50,347 nt of DNA from positions 1-50,347 of the forward strand of contig CALJNA010000091.1 of the NCBI GenBank assembly GCA_937981955.1, in the 5' to 3' direction. Positions 43,399-50,347 of this stretch are shown piece after piece. The position numbers and the translations under genes are program-made. Each line of letters begins with the position of its first letter. Within the stretch, counting starts at the first letter, position 1. Source of the DNA: an uncultured Granulosicoccaceae bacterium (GTDB taxonomy: Bacteria; Pseudomonadota; Gammaproteobacteria; Granulosicoccales; Granulosicoccaceae). Under the pieces are notes generated by a model. It did no database searches and was not told the DNA's origin. It worked only from the letters and a program-made list of their open reading frames with translations.

Positions 43399-44421
43399 TT
43401 ACTTCATCGCACCCAAGTCTTTCAGGAAGCTGATGTGGCTTTCCAGCAGTGCTTTCGCTTCAGGAGTAGTAGCGAACTCAACCCAGCCTTTTTGTACGGC
43501 ATCACGGTATTTACCCAGTTCTTCTGGAGACCATTCGTACAAGTTAATACCTTTCGCACGAAGATCTTTAGCAGTCTGTGCGTTTTTAACTTCGTTAGCA
43601 GTAGCGTTTTTAAGAGCCAGTGCTTGCATACCTACCTTCATGATGGCTTTGTGACTATCTGGCATTTTGTCCCAGATATCTTTACGACATGCAAGGTGAT
43701 CGGCAGGCATAGAGTGGAAGCCTGGGAAGTTAGTGTGCTCAGCGATGTCATATAAACCAAGGCCAACGTTGTTGGTCAGGTTTGCAGCATCAGCGCCATC
43801 GATAATGCCTGATTCCAGAGCGGTAAAGATCTCATTGAAATCCATTACGATTGGAGACGCACCCATGTTTTTAAATACCATGGTGGCCATGCCTGGAGGT
43901 GAACGGAATTTCCAGTTTTTGAAATCGTCAACGTTACGAATTGGCTTCGTGGAAGACAGAGATTCAGGACCAGGTATCCACCAGCCGACAAATTCCATGT
44001 TGTGCTCGTTGTATAGAGCATTTATCTGGGTGTAGCCGTCACCGTGTAAAAGCCAAGCCATTTGCTGGTACGGGTTGGTGTAACCACCCATCAGGTCACC
44101 AGTAAACTGGAAAGCAGGGTTTTTACCAGTTTGGTAAGCGCCACCTGTCATATCACAGTCAAGAATGCCAGTTGCGGCAGCATCAAACGTTTCTGCTGAC
44201 TTAACCACGGCCGATGCATAAAACATTTCCACTTTGATTTCACCGTTTGACATAGCAGTGATGTCTTCGATGAATTCAGCAGCCAGTTGGCCCGACAGGG
44301 TCTCTGGAGAAAAGTGAGTTTGAATGCGTAGCTTGGTTTCTTCAGCTTGTGCAGTACCGGCAGCAAGTCCAAGGGCAACTGCACCGGCCAGGCCGACAAT
44401 AGATTTAGTGGATTTAAACAT
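43399..44421 (-). CDS. TRAP transporter solute-binding protein (DctP-like)
   Basis: A 340-residue periplasmic binding protein. The Sec signal peptide ends at about residue 26 (AGTAQA). The family pattern is clear: EETKLRIQTHFSPETLSGQL, the conserved Arg in WKFRSPPGMATMVFKNMGA that usually contacts the carboxylate, and ALESGIIDGADAANLTNN. Ligands of this family are mostly carboxylates such as 2-oxo acids, sugar acids or amino acids. The ATG at 44421 has AGGA upstream and begins the signal peptide, so the 53-residue in-frame upstream extension is rejected. It is the first gene of the TRAP operon. Confidence 0.94.
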   Translation of the reverse strand: MFKSTKSIVGLAGAVALGLAAGTAQAEETKLRIQTHFSPETLSGQLAAEFIEDITAMSNGEIKVEMFYASAVVKSAETFDAAATGILDCDMTGGAYQTGKNPAFQFTGDLMGGYTNPYQQMAWLLHGDGYTQINALYNEHNMEFVGWWIPGPESLSSTKPIRNVDDFKNWKFRSPPGMATMVFKNMGASPIVMDFNEIFTALESGIIDGADAANLTNNVGLGLYDIAEHTNFPGFHSMPADHLACRKDIWDKMPDSHKAIMKVGMQALALKNATANEVKNAQTAKDLRAKGINLYEWSPEELGKYRDAVQKGWVEFATTPEAKALLESHISFLKDLGAMK

Positions 44422-44939
44422 GTGTTTCCTCACGTAAAAGTAGTTTTGTAGCAAGCCAACACAAACACATAGTGTCGGTGCGGACTTGTTTATCCTGGAC
44501 GAACTTTTTATTTCCCTTGCAAACCCCATCGCCGATGGGTAAATAGCACAGGAACCAATTCGTTTTCGTTCGGCTTTCACTAAAAAGCCAGCGATTTCAT
44601 ACCATCCGTGCCAAGAAAACGTCGCCTATGACGTCTAATAGCAGGATGTCGGCTTAACAAAAACACCGAAAATCAGCTGTCGATATGATCGCCTATGCAA
44701 CGTTGCAGGTCAATTGGAGAAAGGGCTAAAAGTGGCGAAATTTCGCGCAAAAATGCCAAATGATGCCAATACTGGCACGTATCTGGTTGAATATGACGTA
44801 ATTATGCGAATTCGCTGGCCGTGACAGGCCCGATAGCAGCACTTACTATTAGGCGAAAAAGAAGGGCTTGGTTTATTACCAATATCTATAAAATGACCAC
44901 ACTGTGACTTGCCTTAGTTAAGTGTGGGTTTCTCAATTT
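44422..44939. other. 518-bp region between TRAP operon and NfeD gene
   Basis: Contains the TRAP promoter region. An inverted repeat TGCCA-ATAC-TGGCA lies at 44764-44777 and may be a regulator site, about 340 bp upstream of the binding-protein start. Near the NfeD end, CCACACT and AGTGTGG can pair across a 17-nt loop. I found no ORF with coding character. Confidence 0.45.
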
Positions 44940-45392
44940 CTAATCAGCGGATTTGACAAATAAACGGATACCTTTTACCGCAACAACAGTGGCCGACTGA
45001 CCGTTTTTCAGGCTGGCTGATTCTCCCTGGGCCAGCTCTGCTTGCCAATCACTGCCAGACCAACTGACGCTTCCTTCAACACCAGGTGAGATTGGCTCTG
45101 TTACCGTCACTCTTTGCCCAATGGCATTATGATCAGCCATTTGTGATGGTTTATTTTGCCAACGGCGTATTGGCGCATACAACAGTGCTGTTATCGCAAC
45201 CGATGCAACCAGAAATACTGCAACAGTGGCGGTATAAGTGACATCACCCGATAACCAGGCATAGGCGGCGGCCACCAAAGCGCCAAGACCGATGAAAAGT
45301 AACCAGAACGTCGCGAACTGAAAAACCAGAAGTTCTATTGCAACCAGCGCTACACCGCTGATTAGAAACAACCAGAATGGACTCAAACTCAT
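44940..45392 (-). CDS. NfeD-like membrane protein (short form)
   Basis: A 150-residue protein with membrane helices in the first 75 residues (FWLFLISGVALVAIELLVFQ, FWLLFIGLGALVAAAYAWL, ATVAVFLVASVAITALLY) and a C-terminal OB-fold domain (IGQRVTVTEPISPGVEGSVSWSG...WQAELA). Short NfeD proteins partner with SPFH proteins in membrane microdomain or quality-control roles. It overlaps the upstream SPFH gene by 4 nt, a typical pairing. Confidence 0.9.
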   Translation of the reverse strand: MSLSPFWLFLISGVALVAIELLVFQFATFWLLFIGLGALVAAAYAWLSGDVTYTATVAVFLVASVAITALLYAPIRRWQNKPSQMADHNAIGQRVTVTEPISPGVEGSVSWSGSDWQAELAQGESASLKNGQSATVVAVKGIRLFVKSAD

Positions 45393-46756
45393 TGCGGTGT
45401 ACCCTGTTGCGGCGGTCTCGGTGGCTGGGATGGTTTATTGGCGCCCACGGTATTTTTTAAGCCGTCAAATGCAGTGTATGCTTTGGCTACCATGCTGGCG
45501 ACATCAGTCCCATCTCCAGGAAGCAACGCAATAGTACCCTCGCGAGCCAGCTTGTCAAAAGCAGAAACATACTGCTCAGCCAACTGCTGCGCTACTGCTG
45601 CTGAACCGCCTTCTTCATTAATTGCTTCAGATATCGTTCTTATTGCCTCTGCTCGTGCAGTGGCTTCGATCGTTAGCGATTCAGCCGTGCCTTGAGCACG
45701 CAGGATTTGCGCTTCGCGATCACCTTCGGCCTGATTAATCTGCGCTTGTCGATAACCTTCCGAGGTGGTGACAGCTACACGCCGTTGACGTTCAGCACCC
45801 ATTTGCTTTTCCATTTCTTCAAGTATGGACGCAGGAGGTGTAATGTCTTTGACTTCATACCGCAACACTTTTGTACCCCATGCTTCAGAGGCTTCATCGA
45901 TTGCCTGAGTGACTTTTGCGTTTATGTTCTCTCTTGATTCGAAAGTATCATCTAGTGAGAGTTTGCCGATTTCAGCACGCATGCTGGTTTGCGCCAACTG
46001 CGTGATAGCAAACTGCAGATTTTCAACACCGTAGGAGGCCGCGCGAGCATCCATTATTTTTAAATAAAGTACACCATCGATGCCTAATACGACGTTATCA
46101 CGCGTTATCGCGTGTTGAGAAGCTACATCTATTGCATATTCTTTCAGTGAGTGCTTATAAGCAACACGTTCAAGTATTGGAATGGTGATATGAAAACCTG
46201 CTAACAGCGTCCGGTCGTATTTACCAAGGCGTTCAACAACAAACGCTTCATTCTGCGGAACAATTCGAACAAACGATCGCAAGAACAGAATGAGTAAGAT
46301 CACCGCACCTACTAATAGTGCAAACCCCATTGACTCGAACATATTTATTTCTCCTATGAATTCGCGAATTTTCCCAATAACTGGTAACGAGTCTGTTGCG
46401 TTTGGCCCACCCGATCGGATATCAGAAACTGAATCTGTCACACCATCGACTATGCCTGGAAAGAATTCGGCGAACACAACATAGAGACCGAACGCCAGGA
46501 TCAGATACAACAATACGGGCGGGGAACGTTTCTTTTGACGTGGCTGGGTGGATGTTCGCTCGCTTTCCATTTGAGTATTAGTGTCAAAGCTGCGAAATGC
46601 TTCATCTCTTTTGTTTGACTCGTAGCTAGTTGACTCGTACTTACCGAAAGGACGCGCTGACTCCGGCTCATTAGTAGAGCGATTTCGCCGGGTGATTGCT
46701 CTCATGGCATCTTTCAGGACTTCTTCCAGATCTGGTGGTCCCCCTTTATTCGCCAT
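45389..46756 (-). CDS. SPFH/Band 7 protein (paraslipin type) with HflK-like N-terminus
   Basis: A 455-residue protein. Two membrane segments lie at about 79-97 and 143-159, and the Band 7 domain follows from residue 163 (VRIVPQNEAFVVERLGKYDRTLLAGFHITIPILERV), then a coiled-coil-forming flotillin-like stretch (EEMEKQMGAERQRRVAVTTSEGYRQAQINQAEGDREAQILRAQG). The N-terminal GGPPDLEEVLKDAMRAI resembles the N-terminus of HflK (GPPDLDDIFRKL). Paraslipins usually have a single N-terminal helix and no such region. It is the first gene of the SPFH/NfeD pair. Confidence 0.9.
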   Translation of the reverse strand: MANKGGPPDLEEVLKDAMRAITRRNRSTNEPESARPFGKYESTSYESNKRDEAFRSFDTNTQMESERTSTQPRQKKRSPPVLLYLILAFGLYVVFAEFFPGIVDGVTDSVSDIRSGGPNATDSLPVIGKIREFIGEINMFESMGFALLVGAVILLILFLRSFVRIVPQNEAFVVERLGKYDRTLLAGFHITIPILERVAYKHSLKEYAIDVASQHAITRDNVVLGIDGVLYLKIMDARAASYGVENLQFAITQLAQTSMRAEIGKLSLDDTFESRENINAKVTQAIDEASEAWGTKVLRYEVKDITPPASILEEMEKQMGAERQRRVAVTTSEGYRQAQINQAEGDREAQILRAQGTAESLTIEATARAEAIRTISEAINEEGGSAAVAQQLAEQYVSAFDKLAREGTIALLPGDGTDVASMVAKAYTAFDGLKNTVGANKPSQPPRPPQQGTPQ

Positions 46757-47029
46757 GGTTCAGTTTTACCCTTTGCACTGGTTCATTCAAGCGCTTTTCA
46801 GTTGTGGCTCTCGCTCTATGAACAATAGGGTCAAGTATCGCATTTTTCAACAATTTAGCGCCAGCTATTTTAATCATTTGCCACGGTCCACGATGCACGT
46901 TAAACAGGTGTCAGCATGAACGTCTACAGAACAGAACCAATTGTTAACTGAGGAAAACGTTGCTTGTAAGTAACGAAACTGCCAACAGATTTCAAAGTCA
47001 TAGCGAACACGTTTAAACAGGAAATCAGT

Positions 47030-48448
47030 ATGTTCATCACTAACATTCAGTCTGCAATATCGTCATCTAAATTGACCATGGCGGGTTGCATTGTATTAGC
47101 GTCTTCAGCGCTGTGTACTTACGCCCAAGCCGATGGCTTGCCTGACTTTGCCACTCTGGTTGAGAACGAAGGAAAAGCCGTTGTTAATATCGCCGTTAAA
47201 TCAGCCGTACGTCCAGCTGCACTTAACGCTCAACCCGATCTTCAGCAAATACCTGAGCAGTATCGAAGATTCTTTGAGCGACAACAAGAACCACGCGGAG
47301 GCTCGCGACCGGGTGCCGGTGTCGGCTCAGGGTTTATTGTGTCAGATGACGGCTACATTTTAACCAACGCACACGTGGTCGATAATGCCACTGACATCAG
47401 TGTCAGACTTAGAGATCGCACTGAACTCAATGCAAAGTTAATTGGTCTGGATGAGTTGACCGATGTCGCACTGATTAAAGTTGAAGCGGACGACTTACCA
47501 GTAGTAAAGATAGCCGAAGCTGACGATGTTGCGGTTGGCGAATGGGTCTTGGCGATAGGCTCCCCGTTTGGCTTTGATCAGACCGCCACACAGGGTATTG
47601 TCTCAGCGGTTTCACGAAACTTGCCATCGGCGAACTATGTGCCCTTCATTCAAACCGATGTTGCAGTGAATCCAGGAAACTCTGGTGGCCCTTTGTTCAA
47701 TACCGATGGAGAGGTAATCGGCATTAACTCGCAAATTTATTCCAGCACAGGCGGTTACCAGGGCTTATCATTCGCCATTCCGATTGATATTGCCATGAAC
47801 GTGGCCGAACAGTTAAAAGAGAACGGTCGAACAAGCCGGGGGTGGTTAGGAGTTGGTATACAGGACGTCAGTCCAGAGCTTGCAGAGTCGTTTGGACTCG
47901 ATCGCGTTACCGGCGCCTTGGTATCAAGCGTTAGCGGTGGCAGTCCTGCTGAGCTAGCCGGCGTAGAAGAGGGCGACATTGTTCTTGAATTTAACGAAAA
48001 GACAGTTAACCGGTCAGGTGAATTGCCTTCTTTGGTGGGCGCGGTTCGCAGCGGTGAGAAAGCAAAGCTGAAAATTTTTCGCAACGGCGATACAAAGTTA
48101 ATCGAAGTGATCATTGGCGACCGAGGCAAAGAGTCGGTTGCAAGCGTCCCCTTAGTGGATAGCACCTTGGGTATGCGACTGGCCGACTTAAGCGATGAAC
48201 AGCTTGAGCAACTTGATATGAAGCATGGAGTACAAGTGGCGCAGGTCGATACGGGTAGCGTGGCCGAGATGGCCGGCCTCATTGAAGGCGACATTATCGT
48301 AAAATTAAACGGCAAAAACACAACTACGGTTAAGCAGTTGATCGATTCAGTTCAAACGCTACCTGTTGAAAAACCGGTTCCTGTTTTGATCAATCGATCA
48401 GGTAATTCGATGTTTATAACACTGCGCTTGCAAGCCACAATGGAATAG
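47030..48448 (+). CDS. DegP/MucD-like periplasmic serine protease
   Basis: A 472-residue HtrA-type protease. A signal peptide covers about residues 1-34 (cleavage near TYAQA). The catalytic triad is His115 (LTNAHVVD), Asp145 (ELTDVALIK) and Ser218 (NPGNSGGP). Two PDZ domains follow (about 270-360 and 375-465), with GWLGVGIQDVSPELA and the second VAEMAGLIEGDIIVKLNG. It degrades or refolds damaged envelope proteins. The Q-rich loop region (about 65-95) precedes the protease domain. AGGAAATC supports the start. The gene is divergent from the SPFH gene, which also works in membrane quality control. Confidence 0.95.
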   Translation: MFITNIQSAISSSKLTMAGCIVLASSALCTYAQADGLPDFATLVENEGKAVVNIAVKSAVRPAALNAQPDLQQIPEQYRRFFERQQEPRGGSRPGAGVGSGFIVSDDGYILTNAHVVDNATDISVRLRDRTELNAKLIGLDELTDVALIKVEADDLPVVKIAEADDVAVGEWVLAIGSPFGFDQTATQGIVSAVSRNLPSANYVPFIQTDVAVNPGNSGGPLFNTDGEVIGINSQIYSSTGGYQGLSFAIPIDIAMNVAEQLKENGRTSRGWLGVGIQDVSPELAESFGLDRVTGALVSSVSGGSPAELAGVEEGDIVLEFNEKTVNRSGELPSLVGAVRSGEKAKLKIFRNGDTKLIEVIIGDRGKESVASVPLVDSTLGMRLADLSDEQLEQLDMKHGVQVAQVDTGSVAEMAGLIEGDIIVKLNGKNTTTVKQLIDSVQTLPVEKPVPVLINRSGNSMFITLRLQATME

Positions 48449-48457
48449 CGGGACAGA

Positions 48458-48484
48458 CTGGTCACCGGCGATGCCGGTGACCAG
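48458..48484 (+). terminator. Perfect hairpin after the DegP-like gene
   Basis: CTGGTCACCGGC (48458-48469) pairs perfectly with GCCGGTGACCAG (48473-48484) around GAT. No T-run follows; it lies 9 bp after the stop and is probably a 3' end or termination structure. Confidence 0.65.
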
Positions 48485-48584
48485 CTAAATCGAAAATAGT
48501 ATTGAATCTCTATCTAACCTATGTCCATCCTTTTACAAATTTCTAAATAACGTTATCCTGCAGTGATTGAGCAGGAGAGTATCG

Positions 48585-49211
48585 TTGAGCACCAATCCCA
48601 ATCTTGAAAACATAGTCAATACGCTGGTCAGTGCCTCTGATCCTGCACAGGTCAAGAGTTTGTATGCCCAGTGGGCAAATACTTACGACAAAGACCTTGC
48701 TGATTTTGGATACGTGGCTCCGGGAATCGGCGTTAAGCTACTAAACGCTCTACTCGATAACCAACAGGCGCTAATACATGATGCAGGATGTGGTACCGGT
48801 CAAGTAGGTGCGCTACTTAGCGATCTCGGTTATACGAAAATCCACGGCTCTGATTTTTCTTCCGAAATGCTTGATAAAGCCGATAAGCTCGGCTGCTATA
48901 GTCAGCTCGATAATGTAGACTTTGGAAAACCGATTGACATAAAGAACGATGTGTACGATGCGGTTATATCAATTGGCGTGTATACCAAACGATTCAAGCA
49001 ACACTTTATCGCTGAGATGTTGCGCATAATCCGGCCCGGTGGATATTTTATATTCAGTTGCCGAGAACTCTACTACGATGAAGTCATGGATGTTGTCGTT
49101 GATTTTCTCAAACACAAAGCCGTGTCCAGGCTGGAAATCGAACTTGCTGACTATATGACGGGTCAAGAAGCATCTGCCTACTACGTCGTGCTTGAAAAAA
49201 CGTCGACATAA
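48585..49211 (+). CDS. SAM-dependent methyltransferase (Methyltransf_11/25 type)
   Basis: A 208-residue class I methyltransferase. Motif I is IHDAGCGTGQVGALL (about residues 60-74), and an acidic residue follows in HGSDFSSEML. A post-motif RIIRPGGYFIFSCREL lies near the middle. The closest known architecture is the small WBSCR27-like group; the substrate is unknown. The start is a TTG at 48585 with AGGAGAG 5 nt upstream, preferred over a TTG at 48567 without such a site. The AEC-carrier gene follows 12 bp downstream, so the two may share a transcript. Confidence 0.85.
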   Translation: MSTNPNLENIVNTLVSASDPAQVKSLYAQWANTYDKDLADFGYVAPGIGVKLLNALLDNQQALIHDAGCGTGQVGALLSDLGYTKIHGSDFSSEMLDKADKLGCYSQLDNVDFGKPIDIKNDVYDAVISIGVYTKRFKQHFIAEMLRIIRPGGYFIFSCRELYYDEVMDVVVDFLKHKAVSRLEIELADYMTGQEASAYYVVLEKTST

Positions 49212-49223
49212 CTTGTTGAACAC

Positions 49224-50165
49224 ATGTTCCTGTTTATAGTCGAAACAGTTGCCCCTGTTTTTCTTTTACTGCTTGCAGGCTATGTTGCGGTAAAGACCAG
49301 TGTGCTTGAGGCAAGCGTAATAGACGGGGTAATGAAGTTTTGTACCCACATAGCCATACCGTGTTTATTGTTTCATGCCACCGCAACGATCGACCTCGGC
49401 GCAGCATATGAATGGCGGGTGATACTCGCGTATTTTGCAACGGCTTCGATATCTTTTTTAGTTGCAGTATTTGCCTCTCATCACATTTTCTCCAGAAGGC
49501 CAGGGGAGGCTGTTGCAGTGGCATTTAGCACTCTGTTCTCTAATCTGCTTCTCCTCGGAATACCAATCGTTGAGCGCGCTTTTGGCGAGCCAGCTTTATC
49601 TAACACTATTGCTGTGGTGTCGTTAAACGCACCGGTTTGCTATTTTCTAGGAATTGTTGCGATGGAATCGGTACGAGCCGATAGTCGCTCCGTTTCTGAT
49701 ACAACGATGGTCGTAATCAATACCATGTTCCGAAACACACTTATGATCGGCTTGGGGTTAGGATTTTTGGTTAATCTCAGCGGTTTGGTGATACCCGATT
49801 TTGTCATGCTGCCGATTGACATGTTGCGATCAGCAGCATTGCCTTGCGCACTGTTTGGCTTAGGTGGATTGCTAACGCGCTATGCTCTGTCTGAACAAAT
49901 AGCGGAATCCTCCGCGATATCCGGTATAACGCTCTTCTTCAGCCCACTTTTAGCCTATGTGTTGTGTAGCATCATTGGTGTTACCAGCGACCAACGAAAT
50001 ATGATCGTGTTGCTGGCCGCAATACCACCTGGTCTCAACGCATATCTGTTTGCGAGTCTGTACTCACGTGGATTGGGTACCGCATCGAGCAATGTGTTGA
50101 TTGGGACCGCGCTATCGCTGTTGACTATCAGTTTCTGGTTATGGGTTTTACTGGAATTTCTTTAA
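49224..50165 (+). CDS. AEC-family (auxin efflux carrier-type) transporter
   Basis: A 313-residue membrane protein with about ten helices. The N-terminal repeat (FIVETVAPVFLLLLAGYVAVK...IDGVMKFCTHIAIPCLLFHATA), NLLLLGIPIVERAFG and the C-terminal LAAIPPGLNAYLFASLYSRG match the AEC (Mem_trans) family. Bacterial members include malonate and malate carriers; the substrate here is unknown. No clear Shine-Dalgarno sequence precedes the ATG, which may rely on translation of the methyltransferase gene just upstream. Confidence 0.9.
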   Translation: MFLFIVETVAPVFLLLLAGYVAVKTSVLEASVIDGVMKFCTHIAIPCLLFHATATIDLGAAYEWRVILAYFATASISFLVAVFASHHIFSRRPGEAVAVAFSTLFSNLLLLGIPIVERAFGEPALSNTIAVVSLNAPVCYFLGIVAMESVRADSRSVSDTTMVVINTMFRNTLMIGLGLGFLVNLSGLVIPDFVMLPIDMLRSAALPCALFGLGGLLTRYALSEQIAESSAISGITLFFSPLLAYVLCSIIGVTSDQRNMIVLLAAIPPGLNAYLFASLYSRGLGTASSNVLIGTALSLLTISFWLWVLLEFL

Positions 50166-50179
50166 GCTAACTGCTTAAA
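50161..50179. terminator. Short palindrome at the AEC gene stop
   Basis: TTTAAGC (50161-50167) and GCTTAAA (50173-50179) pair around TAACT and include the stop codon. It separates convergent genes, so it may act on both strands; the stem is short. Confidence 0.4.
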
Positions 50180-50193
50180 TCCAGTAAAGTCAC

Positions 50194-50347
50194 TCAAAGT
50201 GAATCGAGCCATGCAGCGGCGGACGCATCGCTTGGCATTCGCCAATCACCTCGAGGTGACAAACTCAATGAACCCACCTTTGGTCCATTTGGTACATCAT
50301 CGCGCTTGTACTGCTGGGAAAAAGCTCGACTAATATTCACTTTTAAC
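50194..50347 (-). CDS. nadE: Glutamine-dependent NAD synthetase, C-terminal end (runs off the right edge)
   Basis: The reverse strand reads an open frame to a stop at 50194. The visible 50 residues include [17 protein letters not shown] and [20 protein letters not shown]. This closely resembles the C-terminus of the long glutamine-hydrolysing NAD synthetases, for example the mycobacterial form with FKRSALPNGPKVS and [12 protein letters not shown]. That enzyme amidates nicotinate adenine dinucleotide to NAD. The upstream part is outside the window. Confidence 0.8.
   Translation of the reverse strand, partial: LKVNISRAFSQQYKRDDVPNGPKVGSLSLSPRGDWRMPSDASAAAWLDSL

Noticed and set aside
44773..44789. 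Sigma-54 promoter, from TGGCAC at 44773
   Set aside because: The -12 element is not TTGC at the right distance, and it points away from both neighbouring reverse-strand genes.
1..50347. tRNA, rRNA, CRISPR arrays, prophage or insertion sequences
   Set aside because: No tRNA-like cloverleaf, rRNA segment, spaced repeat array, transposase or integrase was seen when reading both strands.

Overview
The window is one 50.3-kb stretch of a bacterial chromosome of roughly balanced base composition. The gene set suggests a marine or saline heterotrophic gammaproteobacterium: a class II ketol-acid reductoisomerase with an IlvY regulator, a ModF-type ATPase, BCCT and TRAP transporters, a dimethylglycine dehydrogenase-like flavoenzyme, an MttB-family protein and a gcdH-type acyl-CoA dehydrogenase. 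This placement is inferred from gene content. I saw no rRNA, tRNA, CRISPR array, prophage or insertion sequence.

Layout. 1-333: start of a ModF-like double ABC ATPase, reverse strand. 362-4770: ilvY, an enolase-superfamily enzyme, a DUF2306-type membrane protein and ilvC; two genes lie between the regulator and its usual target. 5120-9357: a lipoprotein, a BCCT transporter, a long gene-poor gap and a beta-hydroxyacid dehydrogenase. 9597-12602: an exported protein, a JmjC/cupin oxygenase, a small Tat-exported protein and an NTF2-fold protein. 12620-15208: a DMGDH/SARDH-like enzyme with a nested inverted repeat in its leader. 15603-19356: two LVIVD-repeat envelope proteins and an SLC13-type permease with RCK_C domains. 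19385-25641 (reverse): a complete dipeptide-type ABC importer operon that ends in an Fe(II)/2-oxoglutarate oxygenase. 26229-30592: an MttB-family protein, a DUF1127 protein, a GcvA-like LysR regulator and glutaryl-CoA dehydrogenase.

30727-40306 is the most coherent catabolic locus. A divergent LacI-type repressor, an 18-bp perfect palindrome in the divergent promoter, a sugar-type binding protein, two permeases, a 62-residue membrane protein, two MalK-like ATPases, a fused DhaK-DhaL kinase and a xylose-isomerase-like TIM-barrel protein are packed in one direction with start/stop overlaps. I read this as uptake, isomerisation and phosphorylation of a short polyol or ketose whose identity is not visible. 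40727-44421 (reverse) is a TRAP operon with enlarged membrane subunits. 44940-46756 (reverse) is an SPFH/NfeD pair. 47030-50165 holds a DegP/MucD-like protease, a methyltransferase and an AEC-family carrier. The C-terminus of a glutamine-dependent NAD synthetase enters from the right edge.

Recurring design. All three solute-importer operons (dipeptide ABC, sugar ABC, TRAP) have a strong hairpin directly after the binding-protein gene and before the membrane-subunit genes, as expected if the binding protein is made in excess. Several genes start with TTG or GTG; where a Shine-Dalgarno sequence decides the start, this is noted.
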